Positions 36,401 through 49,460 of a stretch of 64,000 nucleotides of DNA are shown here, one piece after another. The notes beneath the pieces are model-generated. The model saw only the letters and a program-made list of their open reading frames with translations. It ran no database searches and was not told the origin of the DNA. Location of the stretch: the NCBI GenBank assembly GCA_029207755.1, contig JARCOQ010000173.1, forward strand, positions 62,001 to 126,000, in the 5' to 3' direction. The position numbers and the translations under genes are program-made. The stretch is from Chamaea fasciata (taxonomy: Eukaryota; Chordata; Aves; Passeriformes; Sylviidae). Positions within the stretch are counted from its first letter, which is position 1. Every line of letters begins with the position of its first letter.

Positions 36401-38700
36401 CCTGGCTGTCCCTAGGGTGCCCTGGCTGTCTCCTAGGTGTCCCTGGGGGTGCCCTGGGTGTGCCTGGGGTGCCCTGGCTGTCCCCTAGGTGTCCCTGGGG
36501 GTGCCCTGGCTGTCCCCTAAGTGTCCCTGGGGGTGCCCTGAGTGTCCTTGGGGTGCCCTGGCTGTCCCCTAGGTGTCCCTGGGGGGGCCCTGGCTGTCCC
36601 CTAGGTGTCCCTGGGGGTGCCCTGGGTGTCCCTGGGTGTGCTCTGAAGGTCCCCTAGGTGTCCCTGGGGGTGCCCTGGCTGTCTCTGGGGTACCCTGGCT
36701 GTCCCCAAGTTGTCCCTGGCGGTGCCCTGCATGTCCTCTCGGTGTCTCTGGGGGTGCCCTGGCTGTCCCTGGGGGTGCACAGGGTGTCCCTGGGGTTCCC
36801 TGGCTGTCCCCTAGGTGTCCCTGAGGGGGCCCTGGCTGTCCCCTAGGTGTCCCTGGGGGTGTCCTGGCTGTCCCCTACGTGTCCCTGGAGCTGCCCTGGG
36901 TGTCCCTGGGGTGCCCTGGGGGTGCCCTGGCTGTCCCTGGAGTGCCCTGGCTGTCCCCTCGGTGTCCCTGGGGGTGCCCTGAGTGTCCTTGGGGTGCCCA
37001 GGGGGTGCCCTGGCTGTCCCCAAGGTGTCCCTGGGGTTGCCTTCCCTGTCATCTAGGTGTCCCTGGGGTGCCCTGGCTGTCCCTAGGGTGCCCTGGCTGT
37101 GCCCTCTGTGTCCCTGGGGGTGCCCTGGCTGTCCCTAGGGTACCCTGGCTGTCCCCTAGGTGTCCCTGGGGGTGCCCTGGGTTTGCCTGGGGTGCCCTGG
37201 CTGTCCTCTAGGTGTCCCTAGGGGTGCCCTGGGCGTCCCTGGGGATGCCCTGGCTGTCCCCTAGGTGTCCCTGGGTGTGCCCTGGGCGTCCCTGGGGTGC
37301 CCTGGCTGTCCCCTAGGTGTCCCTGGGGGTGCCCTGGCTGTCCCCTTGGTGTCCCTGGGGTGCCCTGGCTGTCCCCTAGGTGTCCCTGGGGGTGCCCTGG
37401 CTGTCCTTGGGGTGCTCTGCCTGTCCCCTGGGTATCCCTGGGGTTCCCTGGCTGTCCCCTAGGTGTCCCTGGGGGTGCCCTGGCTGTCCCTAGGGTGCCC
37501 TGGCTGTCACCTAGGTGTCCCTGGGGGTGCGCTGGTGTCCCTCGGGGTGCCTTAGCTGTCCCCTAGGTGTCCCTGGGGGTGCCCTGGCTGTCCCTGTAGT
37601 GCCCGTGCTGTCCACTAGGTGTCCCTGGGGGTGCCCTGGCAGTCCCCTAGGTGTCCCTGGGGGTGCCCTGGCTGTGCCCTAGGTGTCCCTGGGGGTGCCC
37701 TGCCTGTCCCCTAGGTGTCCCTGGGGGTGCCCTGGTTGTCCCTAGGGTGCCCTGGCTGTGCCCTCGGTGTCTCTGGGGGTGCCCTGACTGTCCCTAGGGT
37801 GCCCTGGCTGTGCTCTCAGCGTCCCTGGCGGTGCGCTGGGTGTCCCTGGGGGTGCCCTGGGTGTCCCTGGGGTGCCATGGCTGTCCCCTAGGTGTCCCTG
37901 GGGGTGCCCTGGGTGTCCCTGGGGTGCCCTGGCTGTCCCCCTTCGTGTCCCTGGGGGTGCCCTGGGTGTCCCTGGGGGTGCCCTAGCGGTCCCTAGGGTG
38001 CCCTGGCTGTCCCCTAGGTGTCCCTGGGGGTGCCCTGGCTGTCCCCTAGTGTCCCTGGGGTGCCCTGGCTGTCCCCTAGGTGTCCCTGTGGGTGCCCTGG
38101 CTGTCCTTGGGGTGCTCTGGCTGTCCCCTTGGTGTCCCTGTGGGTGCCCTGGGTGTCCCTGGAGTGCCCTGGCTGTCACCTAAATGTCCCTGGGGGTGCC
38201 CTGGGTGTCCCTGGAGTGCCCTAGCTGTCCCCTAAATGTCCCTGGGGGTGCCCTGGCTGTCCCCTAGGTGTCCCTGGGGGTGTCCTGCCTTCCCCTAGGT
38301 GTCCCTGGGGGTGCCCTGGCTGTCCCCTAGGTGTCCCTGGGGGTGCCCTGGCTGTCCCCTTGGTGTCCCTGGGGTGCCCTGGCGGTCCCCTTGGTGTCCC
38401 TGGGGGTGCCCTGGCTGTCCACTAGGTGTCCCTGGGGGTGCCATGCCTGTCCCCTAGGTGTCCCTGGGTGTGCCCTGGCTGTCCCTAGGGTGCCCTGGCT
38501 GTCCCCTAGGTGTCCCTGGGGGTGACCTGCCTGTCCCCTAGGTGTCCCTGGGGGTCCCCTGGCTGTCCCCAGGGTGCCCTGGCTGTGCCCTCGGTGTCTC
38601 TGGGGGTGCCCTGGCTGTCCCCTCGGTGTCCCTGGGGGTGCCATGCCTGTCCCCTAGGTGTCCTTGGGTGTGCCCTGGCTGTCCCTAGGGTGCCCTGGCT
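33499..38700. repeat. ~5-kb higher-order repeat, copy 2
   Basis: Second copy (5,202 bp). Offsets to copy 1 are 4,762 bp at the start, 4,889 near 35000, 5,171 near 36400, 5,055 near 37300 and 5,171 near 38300. The changes reflect an internal 283-bp duplication at 35398, a ~116-bp deletion near 36920 and another ~116-bp gain before 38018. Confidence 0.8.
35115..35680. repeat. 283-bp tandem duplication inside copy 2
   Basis: 35115-35397 is repeated at 35398-35680; copies 1 and 3 have only one version (from 30226 and 40273). Both halves carry CTTGGTGTGTCTGGGG and CGCCCTGCCTATCC. Sequence is virtually identical, so the event is recent relative to the 5-kb duplication. Confidence 0.8.
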
Positions 38701-41700
38701 GTCCCCTAGGTGTCCCTGGGGGTTCCCTGCCTGTCCCCTAGGTGTCCCTGGGGGTTCCCTGGGTGTCCCTGGAGTGCCCTGGCTTTCCCCTAAATGTCCC
38801 TGGGGGTGCCCTGGCTTTCCCCACGGTGTCCCTGGGGGTGCCCTGCCTGTCCCCTAGATGTCCCTGGGGGTGCCCTGGGTGTCCCTGGGGGGGCGCTGGC
38901 TATCCCCTAGGTGTCCCTGGGGGGGCCTTGGCTGTCCCCTAGGTGTCCCTGGGGGTGCCCTTCCTGTCCTCTAGGTGTCCCTGGGGGTTCCCTGGCTGTA
39001 CCTCGGGTTCCCTGGCTGTCCCCTAGGTGTCCCTGGGGGTGGCTAGGGTGTCCCTGGGGTTCCCTGGCTGTCCCCTAGGTGTCCCTGTGGGTGCCCTGAG
39101 TGTCCCTGGGCTGCCCTGGCTGTCCCCTAGGTGTCCCTGGGGGTGCCCTCGCTGTCCCTGGGGTGCCCTGGCTGTTCCCTAGGTGTCCCTGGGGGTTCCC
39201 TGCGTGTCCCCTAGGTGTCCTTGGGGGTGCCCTGGCTGTCCCTAGGGTGGCATGGCTGTGCCCTCGGTGTCCCTGGGGGTGCCCTGACTGTCCCTAGGGT
39301 GCCCTGGCTGTCCCCTAGGTGTCCCTGGGGGTGCCCTGGGTGTGCCTGGGGTGCCCTGGCTGTCCCCTAGGTGTTCCTAGGGGTTCCCTGGTTGTCCCCT
39401 AAGTGTCCCTGGGGGTGCCCTGGGTGTCCCTGGGGTGCCCTGGCTGTCCCCTAGGTGTCCCTGGGGGGGCCCTGACTGTCCCCTAGGTGTCCCTGGGGGT
39501 GCCCTGGGTGTCCCTGCGTGTGCTCTGGAGGTCCCCTAGGTGTCCCTGGGGGTGCCCTGGCTGTCCCTGGGGTGCCCTGGCTGTCCCCAAGTTGTCCCTG
39601 GCGGTGCCCTGCCTGTCCTCTCGGTGTCCCTGCGGGTGCCCTGGCTGTGCCTGGGGGTGCACAGGGTGTCCCTGGGGTTCCCTGGCTGTCCCCTAGGTGT
39701 CCCTGGGGGGGCCCTGGCTGTCCCCTAGGTGTCCCTGGTGGTGCCCTGGCTGTCCTTTACGTGTCCCTGGAGCTGCCCTGGGTGTCCCTGGGGTGCACAG
39801 GGTGTCCTGGCTGACCCTGGAGTGCCCTGGCTGTCCCCTAGGTGTCCCTGGGGGGTCCCCTGGCTGTCCCCTAGGTGTCCCTGGGGGTGCCCTGGCTGTC
39901 CCTAGGGTGCCCTGGGGGTGCCCTGGCTGTCCCTTGAGTGCCCTGGCTGTCCCCTCGGTGTCCCTGGGGGTGCCCTGACTGTCCTTGGGGTGCCCAGGGG
40001 GTGCCCTGGCTGTCCCCAAGGTGTCCCTGGGGTTGCCTTCCCTGTCACCTAGGGGTCCCTGGGGTGCCCTGGCTGTCCCCTCGGTGTCCCTGGGGGTGCC
40101 CAAAGTGTCCCTGGGAGTGCCGTGGCTGTCCACTAGGTGTCCCTGGGGGTGCCCAGGGTGTCTCTGGGGTGCCTTGGCTGTCCCCTACGTGTCCCTGGGG
40201 GGCCCAGTGTGTCCCTGGGGGTGCCTTGGCTGTCCCCTTGGTGTCCCTGGGGGTGCCCTGGCTGTCCCCTAGGTGTCCCTGGGGGTGCCCTGGCTGTCCT
40301 TGGGGTGCTCTGGCTGTCCCCTTGGTGTGTCTGGGGGTGCCCTGACTGTCCTTGGGGTGCTCTGGCTGTCCCCTGGCTGTCCCTGGGGGTGCCCTGGCTG
40401 TCCCTGGGGTGCCATGGCTGTCCTCTACGTGTCCCTGGGGGTGACCTGGGTGTCCCTGGGGTGCCCTGGGGGCGCCCTGCCTATCCTCTAGTTGTCCCTG
40501 TGGGTGCCCTGGCTGTCCCCTCGGTGTCCCTGGGGGTGCCCTGCCTGTCCCCTAGGTGTCCCTGGGGGTGCCCTGGGTGTCCCTGGGGTGCCCTGGCTGT
40601 CCCCTTGATGTCCCTGGGGTGCCCTGGCAGTCCCCTAGGTGTCCCTGGGGGTGCCCTGGCTGTCCTTGGGGTGCTCGGGCTGTCCCCTTGGTGTCCCTGG
40701 GGGTGCCCTGGCTGTCCCCTAGCTGTCCCTGGGGGTGCCCTGGCTGTCCCTGGGGTGCCATGGCTGTCTTCTACGTGTCCCTGGGGGTGCCCTGGGTGTC
40801 CCTGGGGTGCCCTGGGGGTGCCCTGCCTGTCCTCTTGGTGTCCCTGGGGGTGCCCTGGCTGTCCCCTACGTGTCCCTCGGGGTGCCCTGGCTGTCCCCTA
40901 GGCGGCCCTTGGGGTGCCCTGGTTGTCCCTGGGGGTGCCCTGGCTTTCCCCTAGGTGTCCCTGGGGGTGCCCTGGCTGTCCCTGGAGTGCCCTGGCTGTC
41001 CCGTCGGTGTCCCTGGGGGTGCCCTGATTGTCCCTGGGGTGCCCACGGGGTGCCCTGGCTGTCCCCTCGGTGTCCCTGGGGGTGCCCAGGGTGTCCCTGG
41101 GAGTGCCCTGGCTGTCCCCTAGGTGTCCCTGGGGGTGCCCTGGGTGTCCCTGGGGATGCCCTGGCTGTTCCCTAGGTGTCCCTGGGGGTTCCCTGCGTGT
41201 CCCCTAGGTGTCCTTGGGGGTGCCCTGGCTGTCCCTAGGGTGGCATGGCTGTTCCCTCGGTGTCCCTGGGGGTGCCCTGGCTGTCCCTAGGGTGCCCTGG
41301 CTGTCTCCTAGGTGTCCCTGGGGGTGCCCTGGGTGTGCCTGGGGTGCCCTGGCTGTCCCCTAGGTGTCCCTGGGGGTGCCCTGGCTGTCCCCTAAGTGTC
41401 CCTGGGGGTGCCCTTAGTGTCCTTGGGGTGCCCTGGCTGTCCCCTAGGTGTCCCTGGGGGGGCCCTGGCTGTCCCCTAGGTGTCCCTGGGGGTGCCCTGG
41501 GTGTCCCTGGGTGTGCTCTGAAGGTCCCCTAGGTGTCCCTGGGGGTGCCCTGGCTGTCCCTGGGGTACCCTGGCTGTCCTCAAGTTGTCCCTGGCGGTGC
41601 CCTGCATGTCCTCTCGGTGTCTCTGGGGGTGCCCTGGCTGTCCCTGGGGGTGCACAGGGTGTCCCTGGGGTTCCCTGGCTGTCCCCTAGGTGTCCCTGAG

Positions 41701-43530
41701 GGGGCCCTGGCTGTCCCCTAGGTGTCCCTGGGGGTGTCCTGGCTGTCCCCTACGTGTCCCTGGAGCTGCCCTGGGTGTCCCTGGGGTGCCCTGGGGGTGC
41801 CCTGGCTGACCCTGGAGTGCCCTGGCTGTCCCCTAGATGTCCCTGGGGGGTCCCCTGGCTGTCCCCTAGGTGTCCCTGGGGGTGCCCTGGCTGTCCCTAG
41901 GGTGCCCTGGGGGTGCCCTGGCTGTCCCTGGAGTGCCCTGGCTGTCCCCTCGGTGTCCCTGGGGGTGCCCTGAGTGTCCTTGGGGTGCCCAGGGGGTGCC
42001 CTGGCTGTCCCCAAGGTGTCCCTGGGGTTGCCTTCCCTGTCATCTAGGTGTCCCTGGGGTGCCCTGGCTGTCCCTAGGGTGCCCTGGCTGTGCCCTCTGT
42101 GTCCCTGGGGGTGCCCTGGCTGTCCCTAGGGTACCCTGGCTGTCCCCTAGGTGTCCCTGGGGGTGCCCTGGGTTTGCCTGGGGTGCCCTGGCTGTCCTCT
42201 AGGTGTCCCTAGGGGTGCCCTGGGCGTCCCTGGGGATGCCCTGGCTGTCCCCTAGGTGTCCCTGGGTGTGCCCTGGGCGTCCCTGGGGTGCCCTGGCTGT
42301 CCCCTAGGTGTCCCTGGGGGTGCCCTGGCTGTCCCCTTGGTGTCCCTGGGGTGCCCTGGCTGTCCCCTAGGTGTCCCTGGGGGTGCCCTGGCTGTCCTTG
42401 GGGTGCTCTGCCTGTCCCCTGGGTATCCCTGGGGTTCCCTGGCTGTCCCCTAGGTGTCCCTGGGGGTGCCCTGGCTGTCCCTAGGGTGCCCTGGCTGTCA
42501 CCTAGGTGTCCCTGGGGGTGCGCTGGTGTCCCTCGGGGTGCCCTAGCTGTCCCCTAGGTGTCCCTGGGGGTGCCCTGGCTGTCCCTGTAGTGCCCGTGCT
42601 GTCCACTAGGTGTCCCTGGGGGTGCCCTGGCAGTCCCCTAGGTGTCCCTGGGGGTGCCCTGGCTGTCCCCTAGGTGTCCCTGGGGGTGCCCTGCCTGTCC
42701 CCTAGGTGTCCCTGGGGGTGCCCTGGTTGTCCCTAGGGTGCCCTGGCTGTGCCCTCGGTGTCTCTGGGGGTGCCCTGACTGTCCCTAGGGTGCCCTGGCT
42801 GTGCTCTCAGCGTCCCTGGCGGTGCGCTGGGTGTCCCTGGGGGTGCCCTGGGTGTCCCTGGGGTGCCATGGCTGTTCCCTAGGTGTCCCTGGGGGTGCCC
42901 TGGGTGTCCCTGGGGTGCCCTGGCTGTCCCCTTCGTGTCCCTGGGGGTGCCCTGGGTGTCCCTGGGGGTGCCCTAGCGGTCCCTAGGGTGCCCTGGCTGT
43001 CCCCTAGCTGTCCCTGGGGGTGCCCTGGCTGTCCCCTAGTGTCCCTGGGGTGCCCTGGCTGTCCCCTAGGTGTCCCTGTGGGTGCCCTGGCTGTCCTTGG
43101 GGTGCTCTGGCTGTCCCCTTGGTGTCCCTGTGGGTGCCCTGGGTGTCCCTGGAGTGCCCTGGCTGTCACCTAAATGTCCCTGGGGGTGCCCTGGGTGTCC
43201 CTGGAGTGCCCTAGCTGTCCCCTAAATGTCCCTGGGGGTGCCCTGGCTGTCCCCTAGGTGTCCCTGGGGGTGTCCTGCCTTCCCCTAGGTGTCCCTGGGG
43301 GTGCCCTGGCTGTCCCCTAGGTGTCCCTGGGGGTGCCCTGGCTGTCCCCTTGGTGTCCCTGGGGTGCCCTGGCGGTCCCCTTGGTGTCCCTGGGGGTGCC
43401 CTGGCTGTCCCCTAGGTGTCCCTGGGGGTGCCATGCCTGTCCCCTAGGTGTCCCTGGGTGTGCCCTGGCTGTCCCTAGGGTGCCCTGGCTGTCCCCTAGG
43501 TGTCCCTGGGGGTGACCTGCCTGTCCCCTA
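38701..43530. repeat. ~5-kb higher-order repeat, copy 3 (truncated)
   Basis: Third copy, offset from copy 2 by 5,158-5,160 bp in its left part and 4,875-4,991 bp in its right part because it lacks the 283-bp duplication. Near 38805 it lacks about 80 bp present in copies 1 and 2. Near 39794 a TGCACAGGGTGTCC junction replaces a normal unit. Homology ends near 43530. Confidence 0.75.
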
Positions 43531-46500
43531 GGTGTCCCTGGGGGTGCCCTGGGTGTTCCTGGGGTGCCCTGGCTGTCCCCTTGGTGTCCCTGGAGGTGCC
43601 CTGGGTGTCCCTGGGGTGCCCTGGCTGTCCCCAAGTTGTCCCTGGCGGTGCCCTGCCTGTCCTCTCGGTGTTCCTGGGGGTGCCCTGGCTGTCCCTGGGG
43701 GTGCACAGGGTGTCCCTGGGGTTCCCTGGCTGTCCCCTAGGTGTCCCTGGGGGGGCCCAGGGTGTCCCTGGGGGTGCCCTTTGTGTCCCATAGGTGTCCC
43801 TGGGGTTGCCCTGGGTGTCCCTGGGGTACCCTGGCTGTCCCCTAGGTGTCCCTGGGGGTGCCCTGGCTGTCCCCTTGGTGTCCCTGGGGTGCCCTGGCTG
43901 TCCCCTAGGTGTCCCTGGGGGTGCCCTGGCTGTCCTTGGGGTGATCGGGCTGTCCCCTTGGTGTCCCTGGGGGTGCCCTGGCTGTCCCCTTGGTGTCCCT
44001 GGGGTGCCCTGGCTGTCCCCTAGCTGTCCCTGGGGGTGCCCTGGCTGTCCCTGGGGTGCCATGGCTGTCCTCTACGTGTCCCTGGGGATGTCCTGGGTGT
44101 CCCTGGGGTGCCCTGAAGGTGCCCTGCCTGTCCTCTAGGTGTCCCTGGGGGTGCCCTGGCTGTCCCCTTGGTATCCCTCGGGGTGCCCTGGCTGTCCCCT
44201 AGGCGGCCCTTGGGGTGCCCTGGGTGTCCCTGGGGTGCCCTGGCTGTCCCCTAGGTGTCCCTTGGGGTGCCCTGGCTGTCCCCTAGGTGTCCCTTGGGGT
44301 GCCCTGGGTGTCCCTGAGGGTGCCCTGGCTGTCCCTAGGGTGCCCTGGCTGTGCCCTTGGTGTCCCTGGGGGTGCCCTGCGTGTCCCTGGGGATGCCCTG
44401 GCTGTCCCCTAGGTGTCCCTGGGGGTTCCCTGCGTGTCCCCTAGGTGTCCTTGGGGGTGCCCTGGCTGTCCCTAGGGTGGCATGGCTGTGCCCTCGGTGT
44501 CCCTGGGGGTGCCCTGGGTGTGCCTGGGGTGCCCTGGCTGTCCCCTAGGTGTCCCTGGGGGTGCCCTGGCTGTCCCCTAAGTGTCCCTGGGGGTGCCCTG
44601 GGTGTCCCTGGGTGTGCTCTGGAGGTCCCCTTGGTGTCCCTGGGGGTGCCCTGGGTGTCCCTGGGGGTGCCCTGGCTGTCCCCTAGGTGTCCCTGGGGGT
44701 GCCCTGGGTGTCCCTGGAGTGCCCTGGCTGTCCCCTTAATGTCCCTGGGAGTGCCCTGGCTTTCCCCTCGGTGTCCCTGGGGGTGCCCTGCCTTTCCCCT
44801 AGGTGTCCCTGGGGGTGCCCTGGCTGTCTTTAGGGTGCCCTGGCTGTCCCCTAGGTGTCCCTGGGTGTGCACTGCCTGTCCCCTAGGTGTCCCTGGGGTG
44901 CCCTGGCTGTCCCCTAGGTGTCCCTTGGGGTGCCCTGGCTGTCCCTGGGGGTGCCCTGCCTGTCCTCTAGGGGTCCCTAGGGTGCCCTGGCTGTCCCCTA
45001 GGTGTCCCTGGGGTGCCCTGGCTGTCCCCTAGGTGTCCCTTGGGGTGCCCTGGGTGTCCCTGAGGGTTCTCTGGCTGTCCCTAGGGTGCCCTTGCTGTGC
45101 CCTTGGTGTCCCTGGGGGTGCCCTGGCTGTCCCTAGGGTGCCCTGGCTGTCCCCTATGTGTCCCTGGGGGTGCCCTGGTGTCCCTCGGGGCGCCCTGGCT
45201 GTCCCCTAGGTGTCCCTGGGGGTGCACTGGTTGTCCCTGGGGGTGCCCTGGCTGTCCCCTTCGTGTCTTGGGGGTGCCCTGGCTGTCCCCTAGGTGTCCC
45301 TGGGGGTGCCCAGGGTGTCCCTGGGGTGCCCTTGCTGTCCCGTAGGTGTCCCCGGGGGTGCCCTGGGCGTCCCTGGGGTGCCCTGGCTGTCCCCTAGGTG
45401 TCCCTGGGGGTGCCCTGGCTGTCCCCTTGGTGTCCCTGGGGTGCCCTGGCTGTCCCCTAGGTGTTCCTGGGGGTGCCCTGGCTGTCCTTGGGGTGCTCTG
45501 CCTGTCCCTTGGGTGTCCCTGGGGTCCCTGGCTGTCCCTAGGGTGCCCTGGCTGTCACCTAGGTGTCCCTGGGGGTGCGCTGGTGTCCCTCGGGGTGCCC
45601 TGGCTGTCCCCTAGGTGTCCCTGAGGGTGCCCTGGCTGTCCCTAGGGTGCCCTTGCTGTGTCCTTGGTGTCCCTGGGGGTGCCCTGGCTGTCCCCAGGGT
45701 GCCCTGGCTGTCCCCTAGGTGTCCCTGGGGGTGCCCTGGTGTCCCTCGGGGTGCCCTGGCTATCCCCTAGGTGTCCCTGGTGGTGCCCTGGGTGTCCCTG
45801 GGGGTGCCCTGGCTGTCCCCTTCGTGTCTTGGGGGTGCCCTGGCTGTCCCCTAGGTGTCCCTGGGGGTGCCCTGGTGTCCCTCGGGGTGCCCTGGCTGTC
45901 CCCTAGGTGTCCCTGGGGGTGCCCTGGGTGTCCCTGGGGGTGCCCTGGCTGTCCCCTTCGTGTCTTAGGGGTGCCCTTGCTGTCCCGTAGGTGTCCCTGG
46001 GGGTGCCCTGGGCGTCCCCTTGGTGTCCCTGGGGTGCCCTGGCTGTCCTTGGGGTGCTCTGCCTGTCCCCTGGGTGTCCCTGGGGTTCCCTGGCTGTCCC
46101 CTTGGTGTCCCTGGGGGTGCCCTGGCTGTCCCTAGGGTGCCCTGGCTGTCACCTAGGCGTCCCTGGGGGTGCGCTGGTGTCCCTCGGGGTGCCCTGGCTG
46201 TCCCCTAGGTGTCCCTGGGGGTGCCCTGGCTGTCCCTGGAGGTGCCCTTGCTGTCCCGTAGGTGTCCCTGGGGGTGCCCTGGGTGTCCCTGGGGTACCCT
46301 GGCTGTCCCCTAGGTGTCCCTGGAGGTGCCCTGGCTGTCCCATTGGTGTCCCTGGGGTGCCCTGGCTGTCCCCTAGGTTTCCCTGGGGGTGCCCTGGCTG
46401 TCCCTGGGGTGCCATGGCTGTCCTCTACGTGTCCCTGGGGGTGCCCTGGGTGTCCCTGGGGTGCCCTGGGGGTGCCCTGCCTGTCCTCTAGGGGTCCCTG

Positions 46501-49137
46501 GGGGTGCCCTGGCTGTCTCCTAGGTGTCCCTCGGGGTGCCCTGGCAGTTCCCTAGGCGGCCTTTGGGGTGCCCTGGGTGTCCCTGGGGTGCCCTGGCTGT
46601 CCCCTAGGTGTCCCTTGGGGTGCCCTGGGTGTCCCTGAGGGTGCCGTGGCTGTCCCTAGGGTGCCCTTGCTGTGCCCTTGGTGTCCCTGGGGGTGCCCTG
46701 GCTGTCCCTAGGGTGCCGTGGCTGTCCCCTATGTGTCCCTGGGGGTGCCCTGGTGTCCCTCGGGGTGCCCTGGCTGTTCCCTAGGTGTCCCTGGGGGTGC
46801 CCTGGGTGTCCCTGGGGGTGCCCTGGCTGTCCCCTTCGTGTCTTGGGGGTGCCCTGGCTGTCCCCTAGGTGTCCCTGGGGTTGCCCAGGGTGTCCCTGGG
46901 GTGCCCTTGCTGTCCCGTAGGTGTCCCCGGGGGTGCCCTGGGCGTCCCTGGGGTGCCCTGGCTGTCCCCTAGGTGTCCCTGGGGGTGCCCTGGCTGTCCC
47001 CTTGGTGTCCATGGGGTGCCCTGGCTGTCCACTAGGTGTCCCTGGGGGTGCCCTGGCTGTCCTTGGGGTGCTCTGCCTGTCTCTTGGGTGTCCCTAGGGT
47101 GCCCTGGCTGTCACCTAGGTGTCCCTGGGGGTGCGCTGGTGTCCCTCGGGGTGCCCTGGCTGTCCCCTAGGTGTCCCTGGGGGTGCCCTGGCTGTCCCTG
47201 GAGTGCCCTGGCTGTCCCCTAGGTGTCCCTGGGGGTGCCCTGGCAGTCCCCTAGGTGTCGCTGGGGGTGCCCTGGCTGTCCCTTAGGTGTCCCTGGGTGT
47301 GCCCTGCCTGTCCCCTTGGTGTCCCTGGCGGTGCCCTGGGTGTCCCTGGGGGTGCCCTGGGTGTCCCTGGGGTGCCATGGGTGTCCCCTAGGTGTCCCTG
47401 GGGGTGCCCTGGGTGTTTCTAGGGTGCCCTGGCTGTCCCCTTCGTGTCCCTGGGGGTGCCCTGGGTGTCCCTGGGAGTGCCCTGGCTGTCCCTAGGGGTC
47501 TCCGGGGGTGCCCTGGCTGTCCCGTCAGTGTCCCTGGGGGTGCCCTGCCTGTCCCCAAGGTGTCCCTGCGGGTGCCCTGCTTGTCCCCTAGGTGTCCCTG
47601 GGGGTGCCCTGGGTGTCCCTGGGGGTGCCCTGGCTGTCCCCTAGGTGTCCCTGGGGGTGCCCTGCCTGTCCCCTTGGTGTCCCTGGGTGTGCCCTGGCTG
47701 TGCCCTCGGTGTCTCTGGGGGTGCCCTGGCTGTGCCCTCAGTGTCCCTGGCGGTGCCCTGGGTGTCCCTGGGGGTGCCCTGGCGGTCCCTAGGGTGCCCT
47801 GGCTGTCCCCTAGGTGTCCCTGGGGGTGCCCGGGATGTCCCTGAGGTGCCCTGGCTGTCCCCAAGGTGTCCCTTTGGGTGCCCAGAGTGTCCCTGGGAGT
47901 GCCCTGGCTGTCCCCTAGGGGTCTCTGGGGGTGCCCTTGCTGTCCCGTCTGTGTCTCTGGGGGTGCCCTGCCTGTCCCCAAGGTGTCCCTGGGGGTTCCC
48001 TGCCTGTCCCCTTGGTGTCCCTGGGGGTGCCCTGGGTGTCCCTGGGGTAGCCCTGGCTGTCCCCTAGGTGTCCCTGGGAATGCCCTGGGTGTCCCTGGAG
48101 TGCCCTGTCTGTCCCCTAAATGTCCCTGGGGGTGCCCTGGCTGTAACCTAGGTGTCCCTGGGGGTGTCCTGCCTTTCCCTAGCTGTCCCTGGGGGTGCCC
48201 TGGCTTTCCCCTCGGTGTCCCTGGGGGTGCCCTGCCTGTCCCCTAGGTGTCCCTGGGGGTGCCTGGCTGTCTTTAGGGTGCCCTGGCTGTCCCCTAGGTG
48301 TCCCTGGGGGTGTCCTAGGTGTCCCTGGGGGTGCCCTGGGTGTCCCTGGAGTGCCTTGGCTGTCCCCTAGTTGTCCCTGGGGGGGCCCTGGCTGTCCCCT
48401 ACGTGTCCCTGGGGTACCCTGGGTGTCCCTGGGCTGCCCTGGGCTGCCTTGACTGTCCTTGGGGTGCCCTGGCTGTGCCCTAGGTGTCCCTGGGGTGCCC
48501 TGGAGGTCCCCTAGGTGTCCCTGGGGGTCCCCTTGGTGTCCCTGTGGGTGCCCAGGGTGTTCCTTAGGTGTCCCGGCGGGTGCCCTTGCTGTCCCCTAGC
48601 TGTCCCTGGGGGTACCCTGGGTGTCCCTGGGGTGCTCTGGATGTCCCCTTGGTGTCCTTGGGGGAGCCCTGGCTGTCCCTAGGGTGCCCTGGCTGTCCCC
48701 TAGGTGTCCCTGGCGTGCCCTGGTGTCCCTCGGGGTGCCCTGGCTGTCCCCTAGGTGTCCCTGGGGGTGCCCTGCCTGTCCTCTCGGTGTCCCTGGGCGT
48801 GCCCTGGCTTTGCCCTCGGTGTCCCTGGGGGTGCCCTGGCTGTCCCTAGGGTGCCCTGGCTGTCCCCTAGGTGTCCCTGGGTGTGCCCTGGGTGTCCCTG
48901 GGGTTCCCTGGCTGTCCCCTACGTGTCCCGGGGGGGGCCCTGGCTGTCCCCTAGGTGTCCCTGGGGGTGCACAGGGTGTCCCTGGGGTTCCCTGGCTGTC
49001 CCCTAGGTGTCCCTGGGGGTGCCCTGGGTGTCCCTGGGGGGGCCCTGGCTGTCCCCTAGGTGTCCCTGGGGGTGCATTAGGTGTCCCTGGGGGTGCCCAG
49101 GGTGTCCCTGGGGTTCCCTGGCTGTCCCCTAGGTGTC
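43531..49137. repeat. Irregular array with small internal duplications
   Basis: No single long period. A segment starting at 45097 with GTGCCCTGGTGTCCCTCGGGG recurs at about 45658 and 46672. Units with a shortened GTGTCTTGGGGGTG word (near 45263, 45823 and 46831) are peculiar to this region. Ends at island 5. No gene is visible. Confidence 0.7.
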
Positions 49138-49296
49138 CCTGCCTCGCTCGTATCCTCGACTCCGCCTCCGGCGCCATGGTGACTCCCCTCCCAGTCTGGA
49201 CCATTGTGGCCTCACCCCCTTCCCTGGGGCCATCCGACCCATCCCAGTATAGACCAGTAAAGCACCGAGTGGCCTCCATGGACCCCCACACGCCTG

Positions 49297-49342
49297 CTAG
49301 TTCATCCCAGTTCATCCCAGTCCACTCTTCGTCCATCCCAGG
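49297..49342 (+). repeat. CATCCCAGT decamer repeats, island 5
   Basis: Same decamer run with two substitutions (GCTAGTTCATC at the left and CTTCGTCC at the right). Confidence 0.65.
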
Positions 49343-49390
49343 TTTCTCTGGTCACCTTCCCAGTGCTCTCAGTCCATCCCAGTCCCGCAG

Positions 49391-49460
49391 GTGTTGGTGC
49401 TTGGGGCTTGATGAGCTGGTGCCTGTCCGCAACGTGGAGCGGCTCAAACGGGACCTCAGG
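49391..49460 (+). other. Putative 70-bp exon, copy 5
   Basis: Identical over 70 bp to the other four although the surrounding island has diverged; acceptor CCCGCAG and donor GTGAGG are also unchanged. The frame encodes the same 23 residues. With about ten differences in ~465 flanking bases only one or two would be expected here, so absence of change is suggestive but not strong evidence of selection. Parent gene not recognised. Confidence 0.45.
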
